A stretch of DNA of 64,000 nucleotides from Chitinophaga flava (GCF_003308995.1 NZ_QFFJ01000001.1:744001-808000), one strand, 5' to 3'; positions 6,516 to 16,074 are shown, counted from the first letter of the stretch. The notes: generated from the sequence alone by a model not told the origin. Program-made: numbers and translations.

Positions 6516-7517
6516 TCAATGTACCGGCTTCATTTTCAATACGACATCGGCAAACCGGTTGATGGCACCGGCCACTGCAGGCAGATCATGTCCGGTGAGC
6601 CGGCTGCCCATCACATGCGCTCCCGCGCCTGGAATGGAAATCGCCTCTTTGAGACTATCGGGGGTACCCAGCTCCTGTTCCATTTTCAGGATGGCAGACA
6701 CCCGTACGGTAGGGTCCTGGTGTTTTTCATCCTTGTAATAGTAGAGGTTCAGCACCGGCTGATGTATTTGCTGAAAAGTGGAGGGCTTCATACTGGTTTC
6801 CAGCAGATTTTGCAGCTGTACGACAGCTTCCAGCCGGTATTTGTTGTTCCAGTATCGGGCCCTTTCCCGGCTGGTATCGTTGGACTCCTTGTATTTGCCG
6901 CCTTTTACCAGCCGTGCCAGCTGCAGCCCCCAGGGATCGTTGGCCAGGAAGGCCAGGTCATCGTTGATGGCTATATTAGGCGACATATTAATCACAGCGT
7001 ATACATCTTTGGGATAGGACGCAGCTAGTTTAAGTGCAAGGGTGCTTCCGGTGGAGGTGCCCATCAGAATAACCTTGTCGCCCAGGGCTTTTCCTATCTC
7101 AAGGGCTTCTTTGGCGTCTTCCCAGAGGCCGGTGGCGGTCATCGTCAGCAATGGATCCGATGTATCGATACCGTGGCCGTCGAGGCGGCTGAGGAACAAA
7201 TTACAGCCATAACGGCGGGCAAAATCACGGTGTATGGGATCGCCCTCTTCCTGGCTGGCCGAAAAGCCATGCAGGTATACAACCGCATAAGGTGTTTTAT
7301 GAAAAGGGGAATCTGCCCATACAATCCGGGCTTCATTGTCCGGCTTCAGCCGGTGACGGGATTCCTTTTGATGGATATATTGCTCCAGCGCCTGGCCATC
7401 CTGAGGCACCGCCGGCAGTACCGCCGAATAAACAGGGGTGGCGGGCCTGGGCCCCACCAGGTACAATATGGCCAGCACGACGATAAGTACCAGTAATATG
7501 CGCAGCAAACGCTTCAT
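6516..7517 (-). CDS. Membrane-anchored alpha/beta hydrolase
   Basis: A 333-residue serine hydrolase of unknown substrate. The N-terminal segment MKRLLRILLVLIVVLAILYL is an uncleaved anchor. The catalytic domain follows with the oxyanion-side HGF motif (VVYLHGFSAS, about 83-92), the nucleophile elbow MGTSTGS (Ser near 155) and a C-terminal catalytic His in GAHVMGS. It resembles esterase/carboxylesterase-type hydrolases rather than lipases with a lid. It lies 62 bases downstream of ccmF on the same strand, which does not by itself tie it to cytochrome maturation. Confidence 0.85.
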   Translation of the reverse strand: MKRLLRILLVLIVVLAILYLVGPRPATPVYSAVLPAVPQDGQALEQYIHQKESRHRLKPDNEARIVWADSPFHKTPYAVVYLHGFSASQEEGDPIHRDFARRYGCNLFLSRLDGHGIDTSDPLLTMTATGLWEDAKEALEIGKALGDKVILMGTSTGSTLALKLAASYPKDVYAVINMSPNIAINDDLAFLANDPWGLQLARLVKGGKYKESNDTSRERARYWNNKYRLEAVVQLQNLLETSMKPSTFQQIHQPVLNLYYYKDEKHQDPTVRVSAILKMEQELGTPDSLKEAISIPGAGAHVMGSRLTGHDLPAVAGAINRFADVVLKMKPVH

Positions 7518-7579
7518 AGTGAGGATCTTGCTGTTTGATTAAATTATCAGGGGATCTGTATTAATAAATCAAAAAATCC

Positions 7580-10108
7580 TTAAATGTTGACTGCTTTCCG
7601 CTGGTTTTCCTGTCTTCCGGCTTTTTCAGTCCTTCTGGTACGTTGTACAATGCTCATACCTGTACCTATCACCATCACAATCACACCCAGCCACAGTACA
7701 TTGATGTACGGGAATACCAGGGCTTTCATCACTACATAGTCACTGAAACCGGCAGCTTCCTTCACTTTCAGCTCTATCTTGTTTTCTGCAGGCATGATCC
7801 TCGCAAAACGTACGCTCAGATTCAGCGCAGCCAGCGTATCTTCTACACTGTACTGGTAGCTACTGTCGCGGATATAATAGATAGGCTCCAGTTTGAAGCT
7901 GTCGTCGGTTTGTGTATGCACTTCCAGCTGAGCCCCTACGGTCAGGTCATTTTTCTCCGGCACGTAGTTTTTGCTGGCTGGTTGTGTATTCAGTCCTTTA
8001 AGCACCATAAAACCTTTGGAGAAGAATACGGAGTCCCCAACTTTGATTTCATGGACTGTATAACCGGTAGTATCGGCAGCAGCGGCTTCTGCTTTGTTAG
8101 GCGCGGCAGATACATAGGTGAAGATATCTCTTGTGAAGTAGTGCTTGGAAGCAGGATTGGAAGACAAAGCATTCTCTTTCCTGTTTACAAATGCATCAGG
8201 ATACAGGGTAAATCTTTCCTTTACTTCTCCTGTTTGTTTATCCTTGCGCACGTAGTTCATCACGTAGTAGGTTTTGGGATCCCCTTTGGCAGTGGAATCA
8301 CCTACATAGGTTACGTGATAATCTCCCATCTGTACCTGCACATCTTTAGGCAGCATAATATTTTCGCGCGGATTCTGTTTGCTTTCCTTTCTGAAGAAAC
8401 CATCATTCAGCATCTTCATCCTGTCGATGGAAATCACTTCCATTTTAGCGGAAGAGATCAGGGCCCCCAGCAGCACCATGCCAAAACCGATGTGAGCTAC
8501 GGAAGCGCCGGCGTTTTTCAGTTTACCCTTGATGCCCACAAAGATGTAGGTGAAGTTGGCCACAATAGCGTAGATGCTGGTAAACAGCATAATATAGATA
8601 GCCGTAAGGAAACCGGCACCATAGTTATCGTAAGTAATAGTCCCTTTCCAGGCAATCAGTGCTGTAAAGAGCACAGACAGCAAGGTAGGTACCCAGATTT
8701 TTTTGGTCAGAAACCCTTTGGGGGTGTCTTTATATTTCAGGAACTGTACCACAGCCGTCAGCGCGCCCAGTACAATGGCAATCCAGATCTGGATTTTATT
8801 GTAGTGGAACATTACGTCAGATGGAGGAGCGATATCGTCCATTTTGAACAGACTTTTCAGGCCGGTGAGATCAAGCAGTTTGTTCCATACGGGGATAGAA
8901 GTGGTAAAGGTGATCTGTATAGCTGCGATCAGCAGGATCAGCGAGCCCACAAACAACCAGAACTCCCTGGAATAAGTACTTTCTTCTTTATTGTTGCCTG
9001 GAATCTCTTTCCTGCGTGCAATAAGCAGGTAGATAGAAGGAACGGTAAACACCAGCATGGAAAAGAGCAGCTGGGCAGTCATTCCCATATCGGTGAAAGA
9101 GTGTACGGAAGTATCTCCGAGCACACCACTTTTGGTGAGGAAGGAAGAGTACAGGATCAGTACATAGGAGATAAAGAAGAAGAAAACAGTGGATTTCAGT
9201 GCATGACCAGAATGCTTATAGGCCAGCAGGGTGTGCAGGCCGGCTACCATCGTCAGCCAGGGCACGAGAGACGCGTTTTCCACAGGATCCCAGGCCCAGT
9301 AACCACCAAAGTTGAGTGATTCATAAGCCCAGGCCGCTCCCATCATGATACCGGTACCCAGCAGCATAATTGCGAAAAGGGTCCAGGGCAGTACGGGTTT
9401 TACCCAGCCGGTATAATCGCGGGTCCAGAGGCCAGCGAAGGCGAAGGAAAACGGAATGATCATGGAGGCAAAACCCAGGAAGAGGATCGGCGGGTGGATC
9501 ACCATCCAGTAGTTCTGGAGGGTCACGTTCAGGCCGTTACCATCATGGATATGCTGCATATAGTCCGCCTGCTGGAAGATAGGTGCACCTTGGTTTTCGG
9601 TAGCCTGTCTGAGCAGCATAAACGGATTACTGCCCACTTTATAACCGAGAATAAAGATACCAAGGAGCATGCTCGCCATGATCAGCTGTGCCAGGGAGAA
9701 GACGGTCATTACCGGAGCTTCCCAGTCTTTGGACGTACGGATCAGGATAATGCCCAGGATACTGTTCCAGATGCTCCAGAGCAGGAAACTACCTTCCTGA
9801 TCAGACCAGAGGCTGGAAAAGAGGTATTGTACGGGGAGGTCGCGGGAAGTATTGCGCCAGGCGTATTTATATTCGAAATAGTGATTAAACAGAATATAGA
9901 AGAGACAGGTAAATACAGCGATCACAGCAGCTGACTGGATTACAAAAGCCCAGCGTGCCAGCTTCTTCCATGAGTCGCGTGCTAACGGCTCTTTGATCTT
10001 TACGACATTATAATAGGATACGGTGGCTACCAGTGATGCTACAAAAGCCAGGATGGCAAAGAAATGGCCCAATTGGCCCGGTAATAAGTGTTCCCCTTCA
10101 AATTTCAT
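7580..10108 (-). CDS. ccmF: Cytochrome c biogenesis protein CcmF
   Basis: Inner-membrane heme lyase component that moves heme from holo-CcmE to apocytochrome c in the periplasm. The 842-residue polytopic protein has the tryptophan-rich heme-handling WWD motif WAWDPVENASLVPWL at about 268-283. It also has the conserved HPPILFLGF segment (about 205) and a large soluble periplasmic region (about 560-790) before the last membrane helix. It is longer than proteobacterial CcmF (about 650) because of that soluble region, as in other Bacteroidota. It follows ccmE by 105 bases. No ccmA, ccmB, ccmC or ccmH homologue is next to it here, so the rest of the pathway must be elsewhere. Confidence 0.92.
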   Translation of the reverse strand: MKFEGEHLLPGQLGHFFAILAFVASLVATVSYYNVVKIKEPLARDSWKKLARWAFVIQSAAVIAVFTCLFYILFNHYFEYKYAWRNTSRDLPVQYLFSSLWSDQEGSFLLWSIWNSILGIILIRTSKDWEAPVMTVFSLAQLIMASMLLGIFILGYKVGSNPFMLLRQATENQGAPIFQQADYMQHIHDGNGLNVTLQNYWMVIHPPILFLGFASMIIPFSFAFAGLWTRDYTGWVKPVLPWTLFAIMLLGTGIMMGAAWAYESLNFGGYWAWDPVENASLVPWLTMVAGLHTLLAYKHSGHALKSTVFFFFISYVLILYSSFLTKSGVLGDTSVHSFTDMGMTAQLLFSMLVFTVPSIYLLIARRKEIPGNNKEESTYSREFWLFVGSLILLIAAIQITFTTSIPVWNKLLDLTGLKSLFKMDDIAPPSDVMFHYNKIQIWIAIVLGALTAVVQFLKYKDTPKGFLTKKIWVPTLLSVLFTALIAWKGTITYDNYGAGFLTAIYIMLFTSIYAIVANFTYIFVGIKGKLKNAGASVAHIGFGMVLLGALISSAKMEVISIDRMKMLNDGFFRKESKQNPRENIMLPKDVQVQMGDYHVTYVGDSTAKGDPKTYYVMNYVRKDKQTGEVKERFTLYPDAFVNRKENALSSNPASKHYFTRDIFTYVSAAPNKAEAAAADTTGYTVHEIKVGDSVFFSKGFMVLKGLNTQPASKNYVPEKNDLTVGAQLEVHTQTDDSFKLEPIYYIRDSSYQYSVEDTLAALNLSVRFARIMPAENKIELKVKEAAGFSDYVVMKALVFPYINVLWLGVIVMVIGTGMSIVQRTRRTEKAGRQENQRKAVNI

Positions 10109-10213
10109 GAGAATGGTATATAGATTGAAGAATTTAGATATGTCCTGATATAGATATTCAATTCTAAAAAAATCAAATAGCTATAAGCCCTGTATATCTA
10201 ATCCTGAAAAATT

Positions 10214-10612
10214 TTAAAGCTGTTTGTTGCTCACAACTACCTGATCGTCTTTATACTTAGACGGGCATTTCATGAGGATTTTGCTGCAGTGGAATTCATT
10301 TCCCTGCATTTTTCCGGTGAGCACCACGGATTCCGCTTTTTCAAAATCTGTAGGTTTGGCGCCGTAGAAAACGACTTTGCGGGATTCACCTGTTTTATCG
10401 TGTACATAGAAGCTGAACAAGTTGGCATCCTTTACCGGATCATAGTGCAGAGCATGCAAGGTATCCAGTTTGCCAATCACATGGAACTCTTTCCCCTCTT
10501 TTTCACGCGCAGTAGCAAAAGTTTCATAGGTACTGAAGTCACCCACCATGGTCACGATCACTCCTATTGCAACAGCAATTACCACCAGCAGAATAATATT
10601 TGTTTTTTTCAT
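10214..10612 (-). CDS. ccmE: Cytochrome c maturation protein CcmE (CxxxY type)
   Basis: Periplasmic heme chaperone, 132 residues, with an N-terminal membrane anchor (residues 4-22) and an OB-fold domain (about 40-115). In classical CcmE the heme is bound covalently by the His of an HxxxY motif. Here the corresponding segment is LMKCPSKY, with Cys116 and Tyr120, so the His is replaced by Cys. CxxxY CcmE proteins are known from archaea and some sulfate reducers, and I believe they also occur in Bacteroidota. A further Cys (109) lies just before it. It precedes ccmF in the same direction. Confidence 0.9.
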   Translation of the reverse strand: MKKTNIILLVVIAVAIGVIVTMVGDFSTYETFATAREKEGKEFHVIGKLDTLHALHYDPVKDANLFSFYVHDKTGESRKVVFYGAKPTDFEKAESVVLTGKMQGNEFHCSKILMKCPSKYKDDQVVVSNKQL

Positions 10613-10721
10613 ATGAAAATTATCTTCCCTATTGTTGTGACACAGGCTGTAAACCCTCCACCAGCAAAGCTTCTCCCATCTCCTTACCCTACCTGCATTT
10701 ATCTCTTTCCAATTATCGGGG

Positions 10722-10755
10722 CAAAATTAACGCAAAATGACCTTCTTCCGACAAA
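10722..10755 (-). promoter_or_regulatory. Probable promoter of ccmE-ccmF
   Basis: On the minus strand TTTG (10752-10755), 22 bases, then TAATTTTG (10722-10729), a perfect TAnnTTTG -7 box with slightly long spacing. It lies 110-143 bases upstream of ccmE. Confidence 0.45.
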
Positions 10756-10811
10756 ATTTATATAAAAGGCAATTCTTTTTACGGGAAAGGAGACTTAAGT
10801 AAACATAATCC

Positions 10812-10819
10812 TATCTTTG
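10812..10819 (+). promoter_or_regulatory. -7 box (TATCTTTG) of the ureohydrolase transcript
   Basis: Perfect match to TAnnTTTG 30 bases before the ATG at 10849. The spacing region is AT-rich, but I see no clear TTTG at -33. Confidence 0.5.
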
Positions 10820-10848
10820 CGCGGAATTTTGAAAAGTAAGATTTTATC

Positions 10849-11892
10849 ATGGCTGATTTATCTCAATTTGACCCTAACTCGGTTGGGTTGTTGTCCAACA
10901 ACATTTTTGGTTTACCTTTTTCTGAAGAAGAAGCGAAACTGGTATTATTGCCTGTTCCCTGGGAAGTGACCGTATCTTATAGTAATGGTACAGCCCGCGG
11001 ACCGGAACATATTTTCCGAGCTTCCTTTCAGGTAGACCTGTACGATGCAGACGTAAAAGACGGTTGGAAACAGGGCTTTTTTATGCGGGAACCAGACAAA
11101 CACCTGCTCCTGCGCAGCGATTATCTGCGTAAAGAAGCAGAATTATATCTGAAGTTCCTGACCGAAGGTGGAGATATCTCAGAAAATGAGTTCCTGAAGA
11201 AAACGCTGGTGGATGTCAACAGCGGTACCAGGGCCATGAATGAATGGGTATACAACCAGACCAAAGGACTGCTGGAAAAAGGCAAGCTGGTAGGTCTGCT
11301 GGGGGGTGATCACAGTACTCCGCTGGGCTTCTTCAAAGCTATCGGCGAACACAAGGGTGACTTTGGTATCCTGCAGATAGATGCTCATTGTGACCTCCGC
11401 GACAGCTACGAGGGCTTTAAGTATTCTCATGCCTCCATCATGTTTAATGCGCTGGCCGAAGTACCACAGCTGCAGAAGCTGGTACAGGTAGGTATCCGCG
11501 ATTATTGCGAAGAAGAAGTAGACTATATCAATGACAGCAATGGCCGTGTGGTGACCTTCTTTGACAAACAGATCAAAGAACGCCAGTTTGAAGGTGAGAC
11601 CTGGAAATCCATCTGTGACAGCATCATAGCTGCCCTGCCTCAGCAGGTATATATCAGCTTTGATATTGACGGACTAGACCCGAAATTATGTCCGCATACC
11701 GGTACACCGGTAGCTGGCGGTTTCGAAGCAGAACAGATCTATTACCTGTTCAAGCGGGTACTGGAAAGCGGTCGCAAGCTGATTGGTTTCGATCTCAACG
11801 AGGTGAGCGCTTCTCATGATGACTGGGATGCCAACGTAGGAGCCCGTGTTCTGTTCAAACTTTGCAATCTTCTGATCAGCGCTAATTCATAA
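10849..11892 (+). CDS. Ureohydrolase (arginase/agmatinase/formiminoglutamase family)
   Basis: Binuclear manganese hydrolase of 347 residues acting on a guanidino or formimino compound. The metal-ligand motifs are all present: GGDHS (about 151-155), DAHCD (about 176-180) and FDIDGLDP (about 269-276). The exact substrate cannot be told from the sequence. Bacteroidota members of this group are usually labelled agmatinase-family or formimidoylglutamase. No hut or arginine-catabolic genes are adjacent. It is followed after 4 bases by a membrane protein gene, with a radical SAM gene next. Confidence 0.88.
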   Translation: MADLSQFDPNSVGLLSNNIFGLPFSEEEAKLVLLPVPWEVTVSYSNGTARGPEHIFRASFQVDLYDADVKDGWKQGFFMREPDKHLLLRSDYLRKEAELYLKFLTEGGDISENEFLKKTLVDVNSGTRAMNEWVYNQTKGLLEKGKLVGLLGGDHSTPLGFFKAIGEHKGDFGILQIDAHCDLRDSYEGFKYSHASIMFNALAEVPQLQKLVQVGIRDYCEEEVDYINDSNGRVVTFFDKQIKERQFEGETWKSICDSIIAALPQQVYISFDIDGLDPKLCPHTGTPVAGGFEAEQIYYLFKRVLESGRKLIGFDLNEVSASHDDWDANVGARVLFKLCNLLISANS

Positions 11893-11896
11893 GCCT

Positions 11897-12484
11897 ATGT
11901 ATAGCTTACGTATCCTGCATCCGAATACTGCCAGCAGGCTTCGTTTGCTGCCGGTTATGCATGGCCTGGCGGGCATCCTGTACCTGTTTAATGCGATCGG
12001 CATTTATAAGGGACCTCAGCCTAACTGGCTGCTGGTAGGCTTTTTTATGGCGATGGGATTCATCTCCCTTGCCTTTCCCTTTGTGGTAAAGCGTTCCCGC
12101 AAGTTCAGCGAAGTCAACAGTATTGCCAGGCTGATACAGGCATTCATCTGCCTGAGCGGCAGCCTGTATTTTCTTGGTCATCAGCTACCGATCACCGGAC
12201 TGCTGATGCTCATAGTAGGCCTTGGCCTGGCTTATATTGGCTGGCTGGAATACAAAATCTTCCAACCGACCAACATCAGAATTGATAATACCGGCGTCAT
12301 CCTGCCGACTACTTTCTCTGAAAGGCGCATTGGCTGGAACGAGCTGAATAATGTAATTTTACGCAACGACCTGTTCACCCTGGATTTAAAATCCAACAAG
12401 ATCATCCAGCTGGAAGTGCTGGACGAGCCAGGGCCGGAACAACGTGAAGATATGAACCGGTTTTTCCAGGAAAGACTGAAATGA
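11897..12484 (+). CDS. Multi-pass membrane protein with C-terminal soluble domain (unknown)
   Basis: A 195-residue protein with about four hydrophobic segments (roughly 20-38, 43-63, 80-95 and 98-118). A soluble C-terminal domain of about 75 residues follows. The beta-rich alternation in that tail (IRIDNTGVILPTTFSERRIG, W-N-E-L-N-N-V-I-L, then LFTLDLKSNKIIQLEVL) looks like a bacterial PH-like domain appended to a membrane anchor. I do not recognise a named family. It starts 4 bases after the ureohydrolase stop, so the two are almost certainly co-transcribed. Confidence 0.75.
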   Translation: MYSLRILHPNTASRLRLLPVMHGLAGILYLFNAIGIYKGPQPNWLLVGFFMAMGFISLAFPFVVKRSRKFSEVNSIARLIQAFICLSGSLYFLGHQLPITGLLMLIVGLGLAYIGWLEYKIFQPTNIRIDNTGVILPTTFSERRIGWNELNNVILRNDLFTLDLKSNKIIQLEVLDEPGPEQREDMNRFFQERLK

Positions 12485-12494
12485 TTCTGACATC

Positions 12495-12524
12495 TGGAGA
12501 AGGTATACAACTATATCTTCTCCA
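12495..12524 (+). terminator. Hairpin before the radical SAM gene
   Basis: An 8-bp stem (tggagaag at 12495-12502, cttctcca at 12517-12524) with a 14-base loop lies 10 bases after the membrane-protein stop. It is followed by AAATGTTTCTTT, not a clean T-run, so termination would be weak. Confidence 0.35.
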
Positions 12525-12548
12525 AATGTTTCTTTAAAAGCACTTAGC

Positions 12549-13844
12549 ATGTTAAAACAAACACCTTACATATTATTCTCTGACGGGAAAGGCAACATCT
12601 TTGAGGATACCTCCATGCACGTAACCGGCCGTAGCGGCTGGGATGCATACCCTATTGATCCCGAGGAATGGATTGAGCTGCCCGACGGAGGTAATCTGTA
12701 TGAACTGCCCGGACGCCGCGGCATCGGTATTGACGCTGCCAGCGGAGAAATGGCATTGTGTGATAAAGGTTGGGCCGTAGCGGCTTTCATCCCGCCTGCC
12801 CATACCGGTTTTTACCTGGCAGCCTATGAAACCATGCCAGACGCTCCTACCCTGCCACTGTTCTGTTATACAGCTGTTGGCTGGCTCGATGGTAAGTTTT
12901 ATGTACCAGCTACCCGTATTGAAGCCGATATCCGTCAGGAATGCGCCGGCTTTGATGCCAAACAGGTAAAACAAGGTGTAAAACAGCTGACCGCCGCCTA
13001 TCCGCACAACAGGCTGGTTCAACACCTGGCAGAAAACTGTGCGCTCACTTACGAGTGCCCGGCAGCCCGTAACTATTTTATGGGCAGATGGGAATGTCCT
13101 ATTCCGTCTTCCCCGGCCTGTAACGCCAACTGTGTAGGATGTATCTCCTTCCAGCCGGAAGAAGAAAGCATCGTTTCTACTCAGGACCGTCTGCGTTTTA
13201 AACCGACGGCAGCAGAAATTGTGGAATATACCGTGCCCCATCTGGAAACAGCCCCCTTCCCTATCGTAAGCTTCGGACAAGGTTGTGAAGGCGAGCCCCT
13301 GCTGATGTGGGAGACGATCCGCGAATCCATTATCGAAATACGCAAACACACGCCTAAAGGCAGTATTAATATCAACACCAACGGCAGTAAGCCGGATGCG
13401 GTGCGCGCCCTCTGTGAGGCTGGCCTCAACAGCATCCGCGTAAGTCTGAATTCTGCCCAGGAAAAATATTACACGCCTTACTACCGTCCCAATAACTACA
13501 CTTTTGACGACATCGTGGAAAGCCTGAAAGTAGTACGGGAATTTAATGGCTGGAGCTCCATCAACTATTTTGTGTTTCCGGGCATGACAGATACTGAAGA
13601 AGAGTATGAAGCCCTGCGCAAGCTGATAAAGGAAACCAAATTAAACATGATCCAGTGGAGGAACTTCAACATTGATCCGGACTGGTACCTGGGCCGACTG
13701 GGCATTACAGATCCTGGTCAGTGCATGGGAATCAAACAATTACAGGAAGCTATACACGAAGAATTCCCTGATGTGAAGTTTGGTTATTTCAACCCACCGA
13801 TGGAACGTATCAAGGGCGATTATATGGCTGATTTTGCCCACTAG
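12549..13844 (+). CDS. Radical SAM protein of unknown substrate
   Basis: A 431-residue radical S-adenosylmethionine enzyme. The iron-sulfur motif CNANCVGC gives Cys191, Cys195 and Cys198 (CxxxCxxC). It is followed by the GQGCEGEPLL stretch in the place of the usual GGEP motif and by a TNGS motif on a later strand. About 190 residues precede the motif and contain several further Cys (71, 106, 132, 164, 170, 183), a large N-terminal domain unlike typical short radical SAM proteins. No SPASM-type Cys cluster is seen at the C-terminus. The genes around it (ureohydrolase, membrane protein, AraC regulator) do not define the reaction. Confidence 0.88.
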   Translation: MLKQTPYILFSDGKGNIFEDTSMHVTGRSGWDAYPIDPEEWIELPDGGNLYELPGRRGIGIDAASGEMALCDKGWAVAAFIPPAHTGFYLAAYETMPDAPTLPLFCYTAVGWLDGKFYVPATRIEADIRQECAGFDAKQVKQGVKQLTAAYPHNRLVQHLAENCALTYECPAARNYFMGRWECPIPSSPACNANCVGCISFQPEEESIVSTQDRLRFKPTAAEIVEYTVPHLETAPFPIVSFGQGCEGEPLLMWETIRESIIEIRKHTPKGSININTNGSKPDAVRALCEAGLNSIRVSLNSAQEKYYTPYYRPNNYTFDDIVESLKVVREFNGWSSINYFVFPGMTDTEEEYEALRKLIKETKLNMIQWRNFNIDPDWYLGRLGITDPGQCMGIKQLQEAIHEEFPDVKFGYFNPPMERIKGDYMADFAH

Positions 13845-13846
13845 TA

Positions 13847-14776
13847 TCAGAGGGCTACTTCTTCCCACTCATTAATAAAACCACTCCTCTGCGCGTTCTC
13901 CTGCCCGAAACGGTACTGACGCGCATAGGCAGATGGTGACATCCCCGTCACTTTACGGAATACCCGGTTAAACGTGATGGGGTTGTTATACCCCGTAGCA
14001 TAAGCCACAGAGGCTATACTCTCCGCATCACCGTTAATGATTTTTTTACACGCTGCATTAATACGCACCTCATTCAGAAACTCGAGATAGGTTTTACGGG
14101 TGTGTTTCTTAAAATATTTACAGAAAGCATAGGTGGTAAGATGTGCCACCGCTGCAATTCTGGCCAGGGAGATATTTTCTGCATAATGTTCCAGCGTATA
14201 CTGGTAGATATCATTCATCCGCAGTCCTTCCGACTCGCTGTAGGCATGACGCGAGAAGCCGGTAGACAACGATTTCCAGTCTTTCACCTGTCGGGAAAAC
14301 CAGGTCAGCAGTGACATAAAGGCAAATAATCTTTCAGCGCCGGTAAGTTTGGATAAACGTAATATTTCGGTCGCTGTCCGCTCTTCAAAGGCAGGTGGCA
14401 ACTGTAAACTGGAGCGTGTTTGTTGCAGGAATTTACGGACTGATTCCAGTTCCGGCAGGGCCAGCATCCCCTTCAACGTATTTTCATGGTCGAAGAAGAT
14501 ATGGATGGCATGGATATTTTTTTCTTTGAGGTTTTCAAAGTAGCGGGCATCGCCCTTGAACATATGTGGCTGATTGGCGCCGATCACGTATACGTCACCG
14601 GCTTTGAATGGCTGGGTATAACTGCCTGCAATCAAAGTACCTTCTCCTTTGATAATAAGCGTCAGCTGCGCCTCCTTATGGCGGTGCAGGTAGTTGTAAA
14701 AATAAGGAAGTATGTCCTCCTGTATTACCACAGACCCTTCCTCAGCAACCGGAACAGTAAATTGAATTACTTTCAT
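13847..14776 (-). CDS. AraC-family transcriptional regulator
   Basis: A 309-residue regulator with an N-terminal cupin-like sensor domain (about 20-100, including HRHKEAQLTLIIKGEGTLI) and a C-terminal AraC DNA-binding domain (about 195-295). The latter has two helix-turn-helix units: NISLARIAAVAHLTTYAFCK and the signature IASVAYATGYNNPITFNRVF followed by RKVTGMSP. The His-rich sensor start suggests binding of a small sugar-like or aromatic ligand. It lies 68 bases downstream of the MFS gene on the same strand, so it may control that transporter. Its 3' end meets the radical SAM gene with a 2-base gap. Confidence 0.93.
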   Translation of the reverse strand: MKVIQFTVPVAEEGSVVIQEDILPYFYNYLHRHKEAQLTLIIKGEGTLIAGSYTQPFKAGDVYVIGANQPHMFKGDARYFENLKEKNIHAIHIFFDHENTLKGMLALPELESVRKFLQQTRSSLQLPPAFEERTATEILRLSKLTGAERLFAFMSLLTWFSRQVKDWKSLSTGFSRHAYSESEGLRMNDIYQYTLEHYAENISLARIAAVAHLTTYAFCKYFKKHTRKTYLEFLNEVRINAACKKIINGDAESIASVAYATGYNNPITFNRVFRKVTGMSPSAYARQYRFGQENAQRSGFINEWEEVAL

Positions 14777-14844
14777 TTACCAATTTTACTCCTTTTTCGG
14801 CAAAATTAGTATTTTCAGGACAATATTTGTATACTCTTGAACAA

Positions 14845-16074
14845 TTACGCTGCCACCAATTGTTTACTTCTGACCCTTTTACGCTGCAGCCACAGGAACC
14901 CGGCAGCAGACAATATACAGCCGCCGGCAGTGATCATCCACCAGGAAGTGAAGCCCAGGCGTTGCACCACAAAAGCACCACTGGTAGGGGATATAACATT
15001 GGCAAGGGAATATGATATGGTATACAGTGCCGCATACTGTCCTCTGTTATGTTCCTGGCTACGGCTGATCCAGAAACTGTTCATAAACGGAAGGCAAAAC
15101 ATCTCCCCGAAAGTAATCACGACCATAAAAATAGCGGCCACCGCCCATATCGGAGGCAGAAGGCTTAGCAGCAAATAGGACACACAAACCATGACTGCGC
15201 CTCTGGCTACAAAAACAAGGTTCGGCAGCTTACCATCCAGCCGGTATACCATCACCATTTCCACCGCCACGATCAGCAGTCCGTTGATAGACATATTGAG
15301 TCCGATGGCCCATTCCGGCATATGTATCACTTCTTTAAAATACAAGGGTACAATACTGGAAAACTGGAACAGGCAGATCGCATTGATCATTCCGAAAAAC
15401 AGGAACCAGAGATACAGGTCATCCTGCCATACTTTTTCGCACTGCCCGGTGGGTGCTGCTTTTTCCGGTTTGGCCGGTGCCGGTACCGGCGGCAGGAAGA
15501 TGCGCATTAAAACAGCAGCCAGCATACAAGTGCAACCATCTACCCAAAATAATAATTGGTAGCTGACACTGGCCAGAATACCACCCAGGGCCGGGCCAAC
15601 AGACCAGCCCAGGTTGACCGCCAACCTATTAAGCGAGTACGAACGGGTACGGTTTTCCGGCGCACTATACGCCGCAATTGCAATACTGTTGGCCGGCCGG
15701 AAAGCATCGCCTACAGAACTCATGATAAAAACAAAAGCGCATATCTGAGGAAAGGTGTGCACCTGTCCCAATAAAATAAACAATATTCCGTTAGAGAACA
15801 GGCTCCAGAACTGTACCTGGTAAAAGCCTATACGGTCTGATAGCCAACCGCCCAGCAACGCGCCAGCAATAGCGCCGGTGCCGAAACAGGCCATCACCAG
15901 ACCAGCCTGCGCGATCGTGAAATGCAGATTTACGGTAAGGTATACTGTCATAAAGGGAATCACCATCGTGCCACTGCGATTGATCAGTAGCACCAGTGAT
16001 AACCACCAGGTAGCGGGAGAAAGCCCTGTGTAGGCGTTCTGATATAGACGGATCGTTTGTTTAAGCGGATTCAT
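14845..16074 (-). CDS. Major facilitator superfamily transporter
   Basis: A 409-residue inner-membrane protein with twelve predicted helices. The conserved loop-2/3 motif GGWLSDRIGFYQVQ is present at about 75-88, placing it in MFS, with a basic loop (RLDGKLP) at the centre. The substrate is unknown; the layout resembles drug/efflux-type members. The partner gene downstream is an AraC regulator. It is divergent from the TonB-like gene, sharing about 140 bases of promoter region. Confidence 0.9.
   Translation of the reverse strand: MNPLKQTIRLYQNAYTGLSPATWWLSLVLLINRSGTMVIPFMTVYLTVNLHFTIAQAGLVMACFGTGAIAGALLGGWLSDRIGFYQVQFWSLFSNGILFILLGQVHTFPQICAFVFIMSSVGDAFRPANSIAIAAYSAPENRTRSYSLNRLAVNLGWSVGPALGGILASVSYQLLFWVDGCTCMLAAVLMRIFLPPVPAPAKPEKAAPTGQCEKVWQDDLYLWFLFFGMINAICLFQFSSIVPLYFKEVIHMPEWAIGLNMSINGLLIVAVEMVMVYRLDGKLPNLVFVARGAVMVCVSYLLLSLLPPIWAVAAIFMVVITFGEMFCLPFMNSFWISRSQEHNRGQYAALYTISYSLANVISPTSGAFVVQRLGFTSWWMITAGGCILSAAGFLWLQRKRVRSKQLVAA

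Noticed and set aside
7643..9319. A 558-residue open frame on the plus strand
   Set aside because: It is the complement of ccmF, whose motifs and length are convincing; the residue make-up (many His, Gln) is that of a shadow frame.
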